Assembly (NCBI GenBank): GCA_002311835.1
Contig: DBZY01000009.1
Span: forward strand, 1 to 53,003
Length of the DNA: 53,003 nt
Source: Proteobacteria bacterium UBA1148
GTDB taxonomy: Bacteria > Pseudomonadota > Gammaproteobacteria > Steroidobacterales > Rariloculaceae
Direction: 5' to 3'
Positions 18,301 to 25,949 of this stretch are shown here, piece after piece. Every line of letters starts with the position of its first letter. Positions within the stretch are counted from its first letter, which is position 1. The position numbers were made by a program, and so were the translations under genes. The notes under the pieces are model-generated. The model searched no databases. It saw only the letters and a program-made list of their open reading frames with translations, and had not been told where the DNA came from.

Positions 18301-20850
18301 TCGATTCCTCGCGATCAGCTTACTGTTATTACCGGTGTCAGCGGTAGTGGGAAGAGTACGGTTGCATTTGATATTCTTTTTGCGGAGGGACAACGTCGAT
18401 ATCTAGAGTCTCTAAACGCATATGCACGTCAGTTCGTGCAGCCCGCTAGTCGCGCGGATGTGGATGCGGTACTTGGGATTCCTCCTACCGTGGCCATTGG
18501 GCAACGAGTGAGTCGCGGTGGACGCAAAAGTACTGTTGCTACATTGACTGAGATTTATCATTTTCTCCGTTTGCTCTTCGTCAAACTTGGTGTGCAGTCT
18601 TGCCCAGATTGCAAAGTTCCAATCAATGCTCAGAGTTTTGAAGCGATACTGAGTCAGTTGTTATCACGTTACCGAGGGAGAAAAGTTATTTTTCTTAGTC
18701 CATTGGTAGTTGGTCGAAAAGGATATTATACGGAGCTCGCTAAGTGGGCCGATAGCAAAGGTTTTGAGACCTTTAGAGTTGACGGCGAGTTTCTTTCTAC
18801 CAGCGCGTGGCCGAAACTCGATCGCTTCCAGGAACATGATATAGAGCTTTCTGTGGGTGAGATCAGTGTTGTGCCTGAAAACGAGCAAGAGCTCGGGCGT
18901 CTTTTGAAACTAGGTATTCAACATGGCGCGGGCATGGTTCAAGTCCTTCCATTAGATAGTCGGGGAAAAAAGGCGGAGCTTTTTTCCGTCCAGCGCGCTT
19001 GCCCCAGCTGTAATCGTAGTTTCCAATCTCTGGATCCACGTCTTTTTTCGTACAACTCGAAGTATGGCTGGTGCAATCATTGTTTCGGCATGGGGGTTGA
19101 GGTCGAGGGTTTTGACGATGAGCAGACTGGCGAGGAGCTCCGTTGGTTAGAAGGATGGGAAGGTGATTTAGAAGTCTGTCGCGTATGTGCGGGTAGCCGG
19201 CTTCGACCAGAGGCGCTTGCGGTGAGTTTCAAAGGAAGTAACGTTGCAGAGTATACGGCTCTGTCCGTTACACACGCACTGAAGCGTTTTAAGGGAATGA
19301 GGCTTGATGAGCGAGAGCGCCAAATAGCTCGTGACGTATTAGAAGAACTCAAAAGTCGTTTAAAGTTTCTTGAGCATATTGGTTTGGGATATCTGTTTCT
19401 CGACCGTGCAGCACCTACGTTAAGCGGAGGAGAAGCGCAGCGTATCCGTCTAGCGGCGCAATTGGGCTCAAATTTGCGCGGGGTGTGCTATATCCTCGAT
19501 GAGCCGACTATCGGCTTACATCCTCGTGACAATGGCCTATTGCTAGATACCATGGAACAACTCACTGCGAAAGGGAACACTGTGGTTGTCGTGGAGCATG
19601 ATGAGGAAACGATACGTCGAGCAGACCATATCATCGACCTTGGACCAGGTGCGGGAGTTCGGGGAGGAGAGGTGGTTGCAGCGGGTAAATTGTCCGACAT
19701 TTTGGCTTCTCCTTGCTCTCTTACTGGTCAGATGATGAAGAATCCACTTGTTCACCCGGTTCGTGGAAAACGGCGGCGTATCCATGGCGATAAGCTCAAG
19801 CGTCTGCGCGTGATTGGTGCAAAACGCTATAACCTAAGAGGTATCGATCTGGAATTGCCACTGGGGGTGCTGACCTGTGTTACAGGCGTGAGTGGGAGTG
19901 GTAAGAGCACGCTTATTCAGAAGGTGCTTTTTGAGAACCTCAGGTTGCTGTTGGCGAGAAAACTAGATGAGACACACCTTCTCGGGTGCAAGCGTTTGGA
20001 AGGTTGGCAGGTTATTGATCGGATTCTGGAAGTGGATCAGAGGCCTATTGGCAAGACTCCCCGTTCGTGTCCCGCAACCTATATAGGGGTTTGGGACGAA
20101 GTCCGGAGGTTGTTTTCAAAGACACCAGAGGCTCGTCTCAGAGGGTACGGACCAGGACGGTTTTCATTCAATGTGGCTGGTGGTCGTTGTGATAACTGCG
20201 AAGGTCAAGGATCGAAGAAAATTGCTATGAATTTCTTACCAGACGTTCGAGTTGGCTGTGATCAATGTAATGGGGGCCGGTTTAATAGTGAGACGCTTGA
20301 GGTTAATTATGGCGGTAAAAATATTGCTCAGATTCTAGAAATGAGTGTTGATGAGGCTGTTAATTTTTTTGAAGCTCATCCGAAGCTGGCCTACATGATG
20401 CAACTACTCCAGGACGTGGGCCTTGGGTATTTAACACTTGGTCAACGGAGCCCCACTCTGTCCGGGGGAGAGGCACAGCGAATCAAATTGGTTACAGAGC
20501 TTGCTAAGGCTCGGCCTCGTATCGAGCGGCTAAACTTGTTGCAGCGACATACGCTTTACGTGTTAGATGAACCTACCATTGGGTTACACATGGCCGACAT
20601 AGAAAAGCTAATTAAGGTGTTACACAGATTAGTTGATGCGGGTAATACGGTAGTTGTTATTGAGCATAACCTTGACCTGATAGCAGAGGCTGACTGGATT
20701 GTCGATATGGGCCCCGATGGTGGTGATGCTGGTGGGCGTATCGTTGCTCAAGGCGCTCCCGAGCGCGTTATGCGTCGGAAACGCGGATCTCATACGGCCA
20801 AAGCACTTGCCAAGTTTGTGAACTCACCAATGCCAGAGGCTGTGGTCTAG
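15319..20850 (+). CDS. double-length tandem UvrA-like ATPase
   Basis: A protein of about 1843 residues made of two head-to-tail UvrA-like halves. Walker A loops G-V-S-G-S-G-K-S/T occur four times, near residues 33, 648, 1005 and 1521, and four L-S-G-G-E-(V/A)-Q-R signatures follow them, so there are four ATPase modules. Each half has C-x-x-C pairs of UvrA-type zinc modules. Both halves depart from standard UvrA in the signature domain around A-Y-A-R-Q-F. Standard UvrA is about 940 residues, so this is a full duplication and fusion. It may form an intramolecular dimer acting in DNA damage recognition or drug resistance; no UvrB or UvrC is nearby. GTG 15316 directly precedes ATG 15319 and could be used instead. 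Confidence 0.9.
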   Translation: MTKDYIRIRGACQNNLKSLNIDLPLNELIVITGVSGSGKSSLAFDTIYSEGQRRYVETFSPYARQFLDRMDKPKVESIEGIPPAIAIDQTNPVRTSRSTVGTMTEINDHLKLLFARAAMLYCRKCGIEVRRDTPDDIYQNLRMHFSHDAEKGVRIAITFTIDIPKNFTGEEIEGYLAGQGYTRIHSRSPQYVEMIQDRLRFKSSNRARIIEDFEAALEHGKGRVTVRTLESDEHIFRFSSHLHCADCDIYYDQPSSSSFSFNSALGACQSCRGFGRTMGIDHRLVIPDEGKTLAEGAIKPLQSKSYLKRQQTLLELAQARGIPVDVPWDELTADHREWIWRGEGARQKGVWYGLDRFFAWLERKSYRMHIRVLLSKYRSYDLCAECRGSRLKAESLLWRLGALKHVEKITSVADRFRHPVLKLDDMKFSTLPGFTFHDIMLLPISDVLTFFNDLRLSEEIDEATSLLLEEIRSRLNFLSEVGLGYLTLDRQSRTLSGGEVQRINLTTALGTSLVNALFVLDEPSIGLHPRDMAHVIRVLHRLRDVGNTLIVVEHDAQVMLSADRVLDLGPGPGVAGGEIVFDGTPQALLKNKRSVTAQFLRNERQMVTSRSSRQVDERCDWIEVLGATQHNLKNINVRIPLQRLVCVTGVSGSGKSTLIQEVLFNALAKLKGTPKDIPGNHAEILGDDHIDNIVSVNQAPIGRTTRSNPASFVGVLDSVRKLFAKEPIALQRGYTAGTFSFNSGNGRCATCSGKGFEHIEMQFLSDVYIRCGDCKGDRFRPEILEVKLYRRGAKSIADVLGMTVAEAIDYFAKDSIVIRGLQPLDAVGLDYLTLGQPVPTLSGGEAQRLKLAGHLAKARKRAKEPTLFIFDEPTTGLHFSDVEKLLLAISELIEQGHSVVVIEHNLDVISYSDWVIDLGPEGGVEGGYIVGTGSPDDLADMPKSHTGRALAAWRKSTDALTSTPSKACVPVRKRSYSDIKIVHARENNLKNVDISIPRDQLTVITGVSGSGKSTVAFDILFAEGQRRYLESLNAYARQFVQPASRADVDAVLGIPPTVAIGQRVSRGGRKSTVATLTEIYHFLRLLFVKLGVQSCPDCKVPINAQSFEAILSQLLSRYRGRKVIFLSPLVVGRKGYYTELAKWADSKGFETFRVDGEFLSTSAWPKLDRFQEHDIELSVGEISVVPENEQELGRLLKLGIQHGAGMVQVLPLDSRGKKAELFSVQRACPSCNRSFQSLDPRLFSYNSKYGWCNHCFGMGVEVEGFDDEQTGEELRWLEGWEGDLEVCRVCAGSRLRPEALAVSFKGSNVAEYTALSVTHALKRFKGMRLDERERQIARDVLEELKSRLKFLEHIGLGYLFLDRAAPTLSGGEAQRIRLAAQLGSNLRGVCYILDEPTIGLHPRDNGLLLDTMEQLTAKGNTVVVVEHDEETIRRADHIIDLGPGAGVRGGEVVAAGKLSDILASPCSLTGQMMKNPLVHPVRGKRRRIHGDKLKRLRVIGAKRYNLRGIDLELPLGVLTCVTGVSGSGKSTLIQKVLFENLRLLLARKLDETHLLGCKRLEGWQVIDRILEVDQRPIGKTPRSCPATYIGVWDEVRRLFSKTPEARLRGYGPGRFSFNVAGGRCDNCEGQGSKKIAMNFLPDVRVGCDQCNGGRFNSETLEVNYGGKNIAQILEMSVDEAVNFFEAHPKLAYMMQLLQDVGLGYLTLGQRSPTLSGGEAQRIKLVTELAKARPRIERLNLLQRHTLYVLDEPTIGLHMADIEKLIKVLHRLVDAGNTVVVIEHNLDLIAEADWIVDMGPDGGDAGGRIVAQGAPERVMRRKRGSHTAKALAKFVNSPMPEAVV

Positions 20851-22085
20851 TCCAGAATGTGGCTTAGTAAGCCGTCCGCGAGTTTTGGTTCAAACCATGT
20901 AGATTTTGGTGGCATGAGCTCTTCAGCATCAGCTACTGTCATCAGCTGCTCCATACGGGTGGGATAGAGGGAAAAGGCAATTGCTTGTTCACCCTTACAG
21001 ACGAGTTGCTCGAGTTCTTTTAGACCGCGAACGCCTCCAATAAAATCGATCCGCGGATCAGTCCGTGGGTCCCCTACGTCTAGTATTTTTGTAAGGATGT
21101 AATCTTGCAGAAGGCTCACGTCAAGTTGGGCGACTAGATCATTTTTTGGAACGAGTTCGGTACGGAGCATAAGTCGGTACCATTGATTGTCAACGAACAT
21201 CCCAAACACCGCTGGTTCTTCTGGTCTGACTGGAGAGTTGCTAGCTTTAACATCAAAATCTTTGGCAAGTCGTTGCAGAAGTTCTGGTACGGATAGGCCA
21301 TTCAGGTCTTTAACTGCTCGGTTGTAGTCAAAAATCTGCACCTCATCATGTGGGAAAACAACGGTCAGGAAGTAGTTATAATTTTCTTGCCCAGAAGATT
21401 CCGGTGTACGTCGCATATCGGCAACGCGGGCCGCCGCCGCTGAGCGATGGTGGCCATCTGCGATATATATGGCTTGCATAGCATTGAAGGTGAAAGAGAT
21501 TGCTGAGATTTTTTTAATATCTTCAATGCGCCAGATCGTATGCACGACGTCGTATTCGCCTTTGACTTCAAATAATGCAGCTTCCGTTTTGATTTCTTCT
21601 AGTAATTCTTTTAATGACTTGTTTGCCTGGTGGATGCTGAGTACCGGTCCGGTCTGGGCGTTCAGGCTTTGCATATTACGGACGCGATCATCTTCTTTCG
21701 TGGGATGAGAGAGTTCATGCTTCCGAACGCGATTAGTTTTGTATGCGTCGATAGAAGCCGTCAGAGCGATACCGGTTTGCTCGTGTTGTGCCATTTTTAA
21801 TTTGTATACGTAGTAAGCTGGCATCGCGTCCCTGACCATCAAGCCAGAGGCTTTCAATCGTTCAAAATTTTCACGTGCCCGTGCATGAACGATGTCAGAG
21901 TAGGGATCTGTTTCCGGAGGAAGTGCAATTTCAGGTCGAGAGATGTGCAGAAAACTGTTGGGGCGGTGGGCCACTAACCCACGTGCTTCTTCTGTGTTTA
22001 CCACATCATATGGTGGAGCCGCGACGTCAGCAGCGTGCGCTGCCTTTGGGCGAAGCGCAGTAAAAGGCCTGATAAATGCATTCAT
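20847..22085 (-). CDS. DUF1015 family protein
   Basis: A protein of about 412 residues when started at ATG 22085 (M-N-A-F-I-R-P-F), which is the usual family start and leaves a seven-base gap after rimO; a longer frame reaches into rimO and is unlikely. Family marks are the N-terminal R-P-F with A-P-P-Y-D-V-V, the R-P-N-S-F-L-H segment and the I-A-D-G-H-H-R motif in the middle. The D-G-H-H-R motif and the fold recall ParB/Srx-like nucleotide hydrolases, but the biological role is not known. Its stop codon overlaps that of the convergent uvrA gene: the two TAG codons share one CTAG. Confidence 0.88.
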   Translation of the reverse strand: MNAFIRPFTALRPKAAHAADVAAPPYDVVNTEEARGLVAHRPNSFLHISRPEIALPPETDPYSDIVHARARENFERLKASGLMVRDAMPAYYVYKLKMAQHEQTGIALTASIDAYKTNRVRKHELSHPTKEDDRVRNMQSLNAQTGPVLSIHQANKSLKELLEEIKTEAALFEVKGEYDVVHTIWRIEDIKKISAISFTFNAMQAIYIADGHHRSAAAARVADMRRTPESSGQENYNYFLTVVFPHDEVQIFDYNRAVKDLNGLSVPELLQRLAKDFDVKASNSPVRPEEPAVFGMFVDNQWYRLMLRTELVPKNDLVAQLDVSLLQDYILTKILDVGDPRTDPRIDFIGGVRGLKELEQLVCKGEQAIAFSLYPTRMEQLMTVADAEELMPPKSTWFEPKLADGLLSHILD

Positions 22086-22092
22086 TGTTGAA

Positions 22093-23406
22093 TTATAGGG
22101 CGCAGGTTGCCCAAAGATCATAGGGTCCAGCTTTCTCGACTCGTGCACGGACGATATCACCTACGTTAAATGCGTTGCCAGTGAGCAGAACTTTGCCATC
22201 AATCTCAGGTGCATCTCCCTCCGAGCGACCGATAGCTTCGTTCTCGCGGATTTCATCAATGATGACCTGTATTTCCTGGCCTATTTTTTCTTGTAGTCGT
22301 TTTGTGCTGATCTTCTGTTGAACCTCCATCAATCTGTGCCAACGTTCTTCCTTCAGTTCTTCAGGGACAGCATTTTCTAGTTGATTAGCCGCTGCACCAT
22401 CAACAGCCTCATAACGAAAACAGCCAACGCGGTCGAGCTCCGCTTCTTTTAGCCAATTCAGTAAAAACTCAAAGTCATTCTCTGTCTCACCTGGGAATCC
22501 TACGATGAAGGTGGAGCGTATCGTTAAATTAGGAACCTGTCTTCGCCATTCGTGAATCCGTTCTAAGGTACGAGCCTCAGCAGCTGGGCGTTTCATTGCT
22601 CTCAGTAGTCGGTCGCTAGCATGCTGAAATGGTACGTCTAGGTAGGGGAGCAGCTTTTGTTCTTTCATCAAAGAGAGCAGTTCGTCAACGTGAGGATAAG
22701 GGTAGACATAATGGAGCCGAATCCACACGCCCAGTTCTCCCAAGGCTGTACAAAGTTCGGTCATTCGTGTGGTAATCGTCCGATTCCTCCATTGAGATTT
22801 TGCGTAGTGAACGTCAACGCCGTAAGCACTAGTATCCTGAGAGATAATTAGTAGCTCCTGGACGCCTGATTTCACAAGCTCTTCTGCTTCTCTTAGTACG
22901 TCACCCGCCAGTCGGCTCACAAGATTCCCCCTAAGTTGGGGAATGATGCAGAAGCTACACTGGTGGTTACAGCCCTCAGAGATTTTTAGATACGCATAAT
23001 GTTTTGGAGTGAGTTTGATGCCCTGAGGAGGAATGAGATTCATAAACGGGTCATGGGGTGGCGGGAGTATTTCATGGATGGCTGAAACAACTGCTTCATA
23101 TTGATGGGGGCCAGTGATTGCCAGAACATTTGGGTGAGCAGCTCGGATCAGTTCCGCCTCCGTACCCAGGCATCCTGTTACCACTACCTGGCCGTTTTCT
23201 GTCAGAGCTTCCCCAATCGCCTCCAAAGACTCCTCTCTTGCGGAATCAAGAAATCCACATGTGTTCACTACAACTAGGTCCGAGCCTTGGTAATCCGAAG
23301 CAGTCGAATAACCTTCAGCTTGGAGTTGGCTTAATATGCGTTCGGTGTCAACCAACGCCTTTGGGCAGCCCAAGCTTACGAAGCCGATACGGGGATTAGA
23401 ACTCAT
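22093..23406 (-). CDS. rimO: ribosomal protein S12 methylthiotransferase
   Basis: A 437-residue radical SAM enzyme that adds a methylthio group to an aspartate of ribosomal protein S12. It has the N-terminal MTTase domain with the [4Fe-4S] cysteines (for example S-L-G-C-P-K-A-L-V-D, V-N-T-C-G-F), the radical SAM cluster motif C-N-H-Q-C-S-F-C, and a C-terminal TRAM domain. S-L-G-C-P-K and L-V-D-T-E separate RimO from MiaB. Length is normal. It leads a two-gene unit with the DUF1015 gene seven bases downstream. Confidence 0.95.
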   Translation of the reverse strand: MSSNPRIGFVSLGCPKALVDTERILSQLQAEGYSTASDYQGSDLVVVNTCGFLDSAREESLEAIGEALTENGQVVVTGCLGTEAELIRAAHPNVLAITGPHQYEAVVSAIHEILPPPHDPFMNLIPPQGIKLTPKHYAYLKISEGCNHQCSFCIIPQLRGNLVSRLAGDVLREAEELVKSGVQELLIISQDTSAYGVDVHYAKSQWRNRTITTRMTELCTALGELGVWIRLHYVYPYPHVDELLSLMKEQKLLPYLDVPFQHASDRLLRAMKRPAAEARTLERIHEWRRQVPNLTIRSTFIVGFPGETENDFEFLLNWLKEAELDRVGCFRYEAVDGAAANQLENAVPEELKEERWHRLMEVQQKISTKRLQEKIGQEIQVIIDEIRENEAIGRSEGDAPEIDGKVLLTGNAFNVGDIVRARVEKAGPYDLWATCAL

Positions 23407-23576
23407 GGATTGAATTCAGCGGCTCGCGTATGGCTCGATGGTCCGATATGCTCCTGTCTCAATTGAGTGAAATTTTTTGGATAGGTCATATGAGCTTTTT
23501 GATGAGAGTTGTCATGGGAGCATTGCGCCACGGTGCTGGCATAAAAGCAACTAGTTAAATTCAGGCGGAGATTAGA

Positions 23577-24032
23577 ATGTCCGATACTATGACACGGGGG
23601 GAATTATTTGAGCTAGTTGGCCAGGATTTAGGGGTATCTGATTGGTTCCAAATAGATCAGGATCGTATTAATCAGTTCGCAGACGTAACTGAAGATCATC
23701 AGTTCATACATGTAGATCCTATACGAGCTGCTGATTCCCCGTTCAACGGTACCATTGTGCACGGGATGCTGACGTTATCCATGATTGTTCACCTCTGCGA
23801 CAACTTTGTTCCATCAGTTGAAGGTGTACGAATGGTGATCAACTATGGATTCGACCGTGTCCGTTTTGCTGCTCCGGTGAAAGTTGATGGGCGGATTCGC
23901 ACAGCCGCCAAATTGATCGAAGCCAAGGAGCGTTCAGGACAGATCCTCGTAAAGGTTAAGGTGACAATTGAGATAGAGAATGAATCCAAGCCTGCGCTTG
24001 TTGCAGAGTGGCTTACGATGCATCTCTTCTAA
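23577..24032 (+). CDS. MaoC-like hydratase/dehydratase
   Basis: A 151-residue single hot-dog domain. The R-hydratase motif is clear: F-A-D-V-T-E-D-H-Q-F-I-H with the Asp/His pair, then G-T-I-V-H-G-M-L-T. Such proteins hydrate (R)-enoyl-CoA esters, in fatty acid or polyhydroxyalkanoate metabolism. No fatty acid genes lie next to it, so the physiological role is open. Length is standard. It precedes the M28 lipoprotein gene by 26 bases, but the functional link is not evident. Confidence 0.9.
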   Translation: MSDTMTRGELFELVGQDLGVSDWFQIDQDRINQFADVTEDHQFIHVDPIRAADSPFNGTIVHGMLTLSMIVHLCDNFVPSVEGVRMVINYGFDRVRFAAPVKVDGRIRTAAKLIEAKERSGQILVKVKVTIEIENESKPALVAEWLTMHLF

Positions 24033-24058
24033 CCACGTTTTGTATTTCAGGAACATTT

Positions 24059-25759
24059 GTGAAGAACATTCATTGGAACATTATTTTTTTGTTCCTGATA
24101 TTGATTCAGATAGGTTGTTCCTCCTCAAATTTTGAGGAGGTATTGTTGAGCGCCTCCTCAGTATTTTCTGAACCAGCTTATGTAGCCGCGGCTGATACCT
24201 TGACTGCGGAATTAATTCGCGCCCCGATTATCGAAATCTCACAGGATCGCTATGAAGGACGTTCACCAGGTGCTACTGGTGATTTTCTTACGCAGGCATA
24301 CCTTTCTGCGCTTCTTGATGAAGTAGGGTTTATGCCAGCCAGTCCCGGCGGGGATTGGATACAACATTTTGATTTAATAGGAATAAATACGATTCAGCCT
24401 AAGGCGTGGGTATTTGATAATGGGGGAACTTCCCTAGAGTTAATGCAAAATGAAGAGTTCATATTGACCAGTGGTCTGCAAGACGAAATAGCATCAATTT
24501 CAAATGCGGAAGTTGTTTTCGTTGGTTACGGGATTCAGGCGCCAGAGTACGGTTGGGACGATTTTAAAGGAGTGGATCTACGCGGGAAAGTATTGCTCAT
24601 GCTGAACAATGATCCGGACTGGGATACTGATCTTTTTGCAGGTGAGTCACGTCTTTACTACGGGCGCTGGAGTTATAAATACGAAAGCGCGGCTCGGCAG
24701 GGTGCTGTCGGCGCGATTGTTATCCATACGACGCCCTCCGCCGGCTATCCGTGGCAAGTTGTCCAAACCTCGTGGACAGGAGAACATTTTCAGTTGCCCG
24801 CGGGGGACGAGCCTCGTCTGCTGGTGGAGGCATGGGTGACAGAATCTGCCGCACGGAAACTAGTCGAGAGCACAGGTTTGGTACTAGACGCACTCATAGA
24901 ATTTTCTAAATCCAGAGATTTTGAGCCGATCTCACTTGGCTTAACGACGTCCATCGACTTAAATTCGCGGATATCAGGGATCCGTTCCGGAAATGTTCTT
25001 GGCATCTTAGAGGGAAGCGACCCCCAACTATCAAGGGAAGTTGTCGTATATGTTGCACATCATGATCATTTGGGCATATCGGACGATGCCAAGGTCGTAG
25101 ATCGAATCTTTAACGGTGCGCGAGATAATGCGGCTGGTGTCGGTGTTGTTAGCGCTATTGCACATGCCTTTGCATCACTCCCACAGCCTCCTCGCCGTTC
25201 CATCATGATTGCCTTCGTTGGTGCGGAAGAGCAGGGTCTGTTGGGTTCAGAGTATTTTTCTGCCAATCCAACCGTTCCCCCAGGTAGGATCGCGGGTGCT
25301 ATAAATTTTGATAGCCCTAATATCTGGGGTGCAACAAAGGACATCACCTTCATCGGGCAGGGTAAATCCAGCCTGGATGGTGTCGCGCAAACTGTAGCTG
25401 AGTACCAAGACCGTGTTGTCAAGCCCGACCAGTTTCCGGATCGTGGCTATTACTACCGATCCGATCAGTTCAGTTTTGCCCGTATTGGTGTGCCAGCTTT
25501 GTACCTTAAAGAAGGCACTGATTTTATCGGGCGCTCAACGGGATGGGGAAAGGAGCAGATCAACACGTACACAACGGAGAATTACCATCAGCCCTCGGAT
25601 GAGCTTTCTGAGGATTGGGATTTCAATGGCATGGTGCAGGATGCCCGCTTTGGTTTTTGGGCCGGGCTTATTATCGCCAATGCGGACGAACTGCCTACTT
25701 GGGTTCCCGGTGATGAGTTTGAGGGCGCTCGTTTTGAAGCTCTTTCCGCACTGGAATAG
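24059..25759 (+). CDS. M28 family zinc peptidase, lipoprotein
   Basis: A protein of about 566 residues. The start is GTG 24059, because an AGGAA ribosome binding site lies before it and it opens a compact lipoprotein signal with lipobox I-Q-I-G-C-S-S. The M28 zinc ligands are in order: H-H-D-H-L-G, A-R-D-N-A-A-G, G-A-E-E-Q-G-L-L-G-S, N-F-D-S-P-N and Y-H-Q-P-S-D-E. A protease-associated (PA) domain is inserted before the catalytic part (about residues 125-290). It is probably an aminopeptidase anchored at the outer membrane or exported to the periplasm and used for peptide scavenging. Confidence 0.92.
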   Translation: MKNIHWNIIFLFLILIQIGCSSSNFEEVLLSASSVFSEPAYVAAADTLTAELIRAPIIEISQDRYEGRSPGATGDFLTQAYLSALLDEVGFMPASPGGDWIQHFDLIGINTIQPKAWVFDNGGTSLELMQNEEFILTSGLQDEIASISNAEVVFVGYGIQAPEYGWDDFKGVDLRGKVLLMLNNDPDWDTDLFAGESRLYYGRWSYKYESAARQGAVGAIVIHTTPSAGYPWQVVQTSWTGEHFQLPAGDEPRLLVEAWVTESAARKLVESTGLVLDALIEFSKSRDFEPISLGLTTSIDLNSRISGIRSGNVLGILEGSDPQLSREVVVYVAHHDHLGISDDAKVVDRIFNGARDNAAGVGVVSAIAHAFASLPQPPRRSIMIAFVGAEEQGLLGSEYFSANPTVPPGRIAGAINFDSPNIWGATKDITFIGQGKSSLDGVAQTVAEYQDRVVKPDQFPDRGYYYRSDQFSFARIGVPALYLKEGTDFIGRSTGWGKEQINTYTTENYHQPSDELSEDWDFNGMVQDARFGFWAGLIIANADELPTWVPGDEFEGARFEALSALE

Positions 25760-25949
25760 CTCTTACGTAATGGCCTGTTTCCGCTTCTATGAGATTGGTG
25801 CTTTATGCTGCCTACGGGGACTCTAGCTAATAAGTCTTTTGTTAACTACAACCTCGGGATTTTAAAAATTGATTTGCTCTATGTCTAGGCTGAAATACCT
25901 TTAAGATACTTAAACTCAACTGTTCCCTATTAAGTGGTACTGGTTCGCG

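Noticed and set aside
25413..25826. 137-codon frame at the end of the M28 peptidase gene
   Set aside because: Most of it is inside the peptidase gene in another frame; all M28 motifs are in the main frame.
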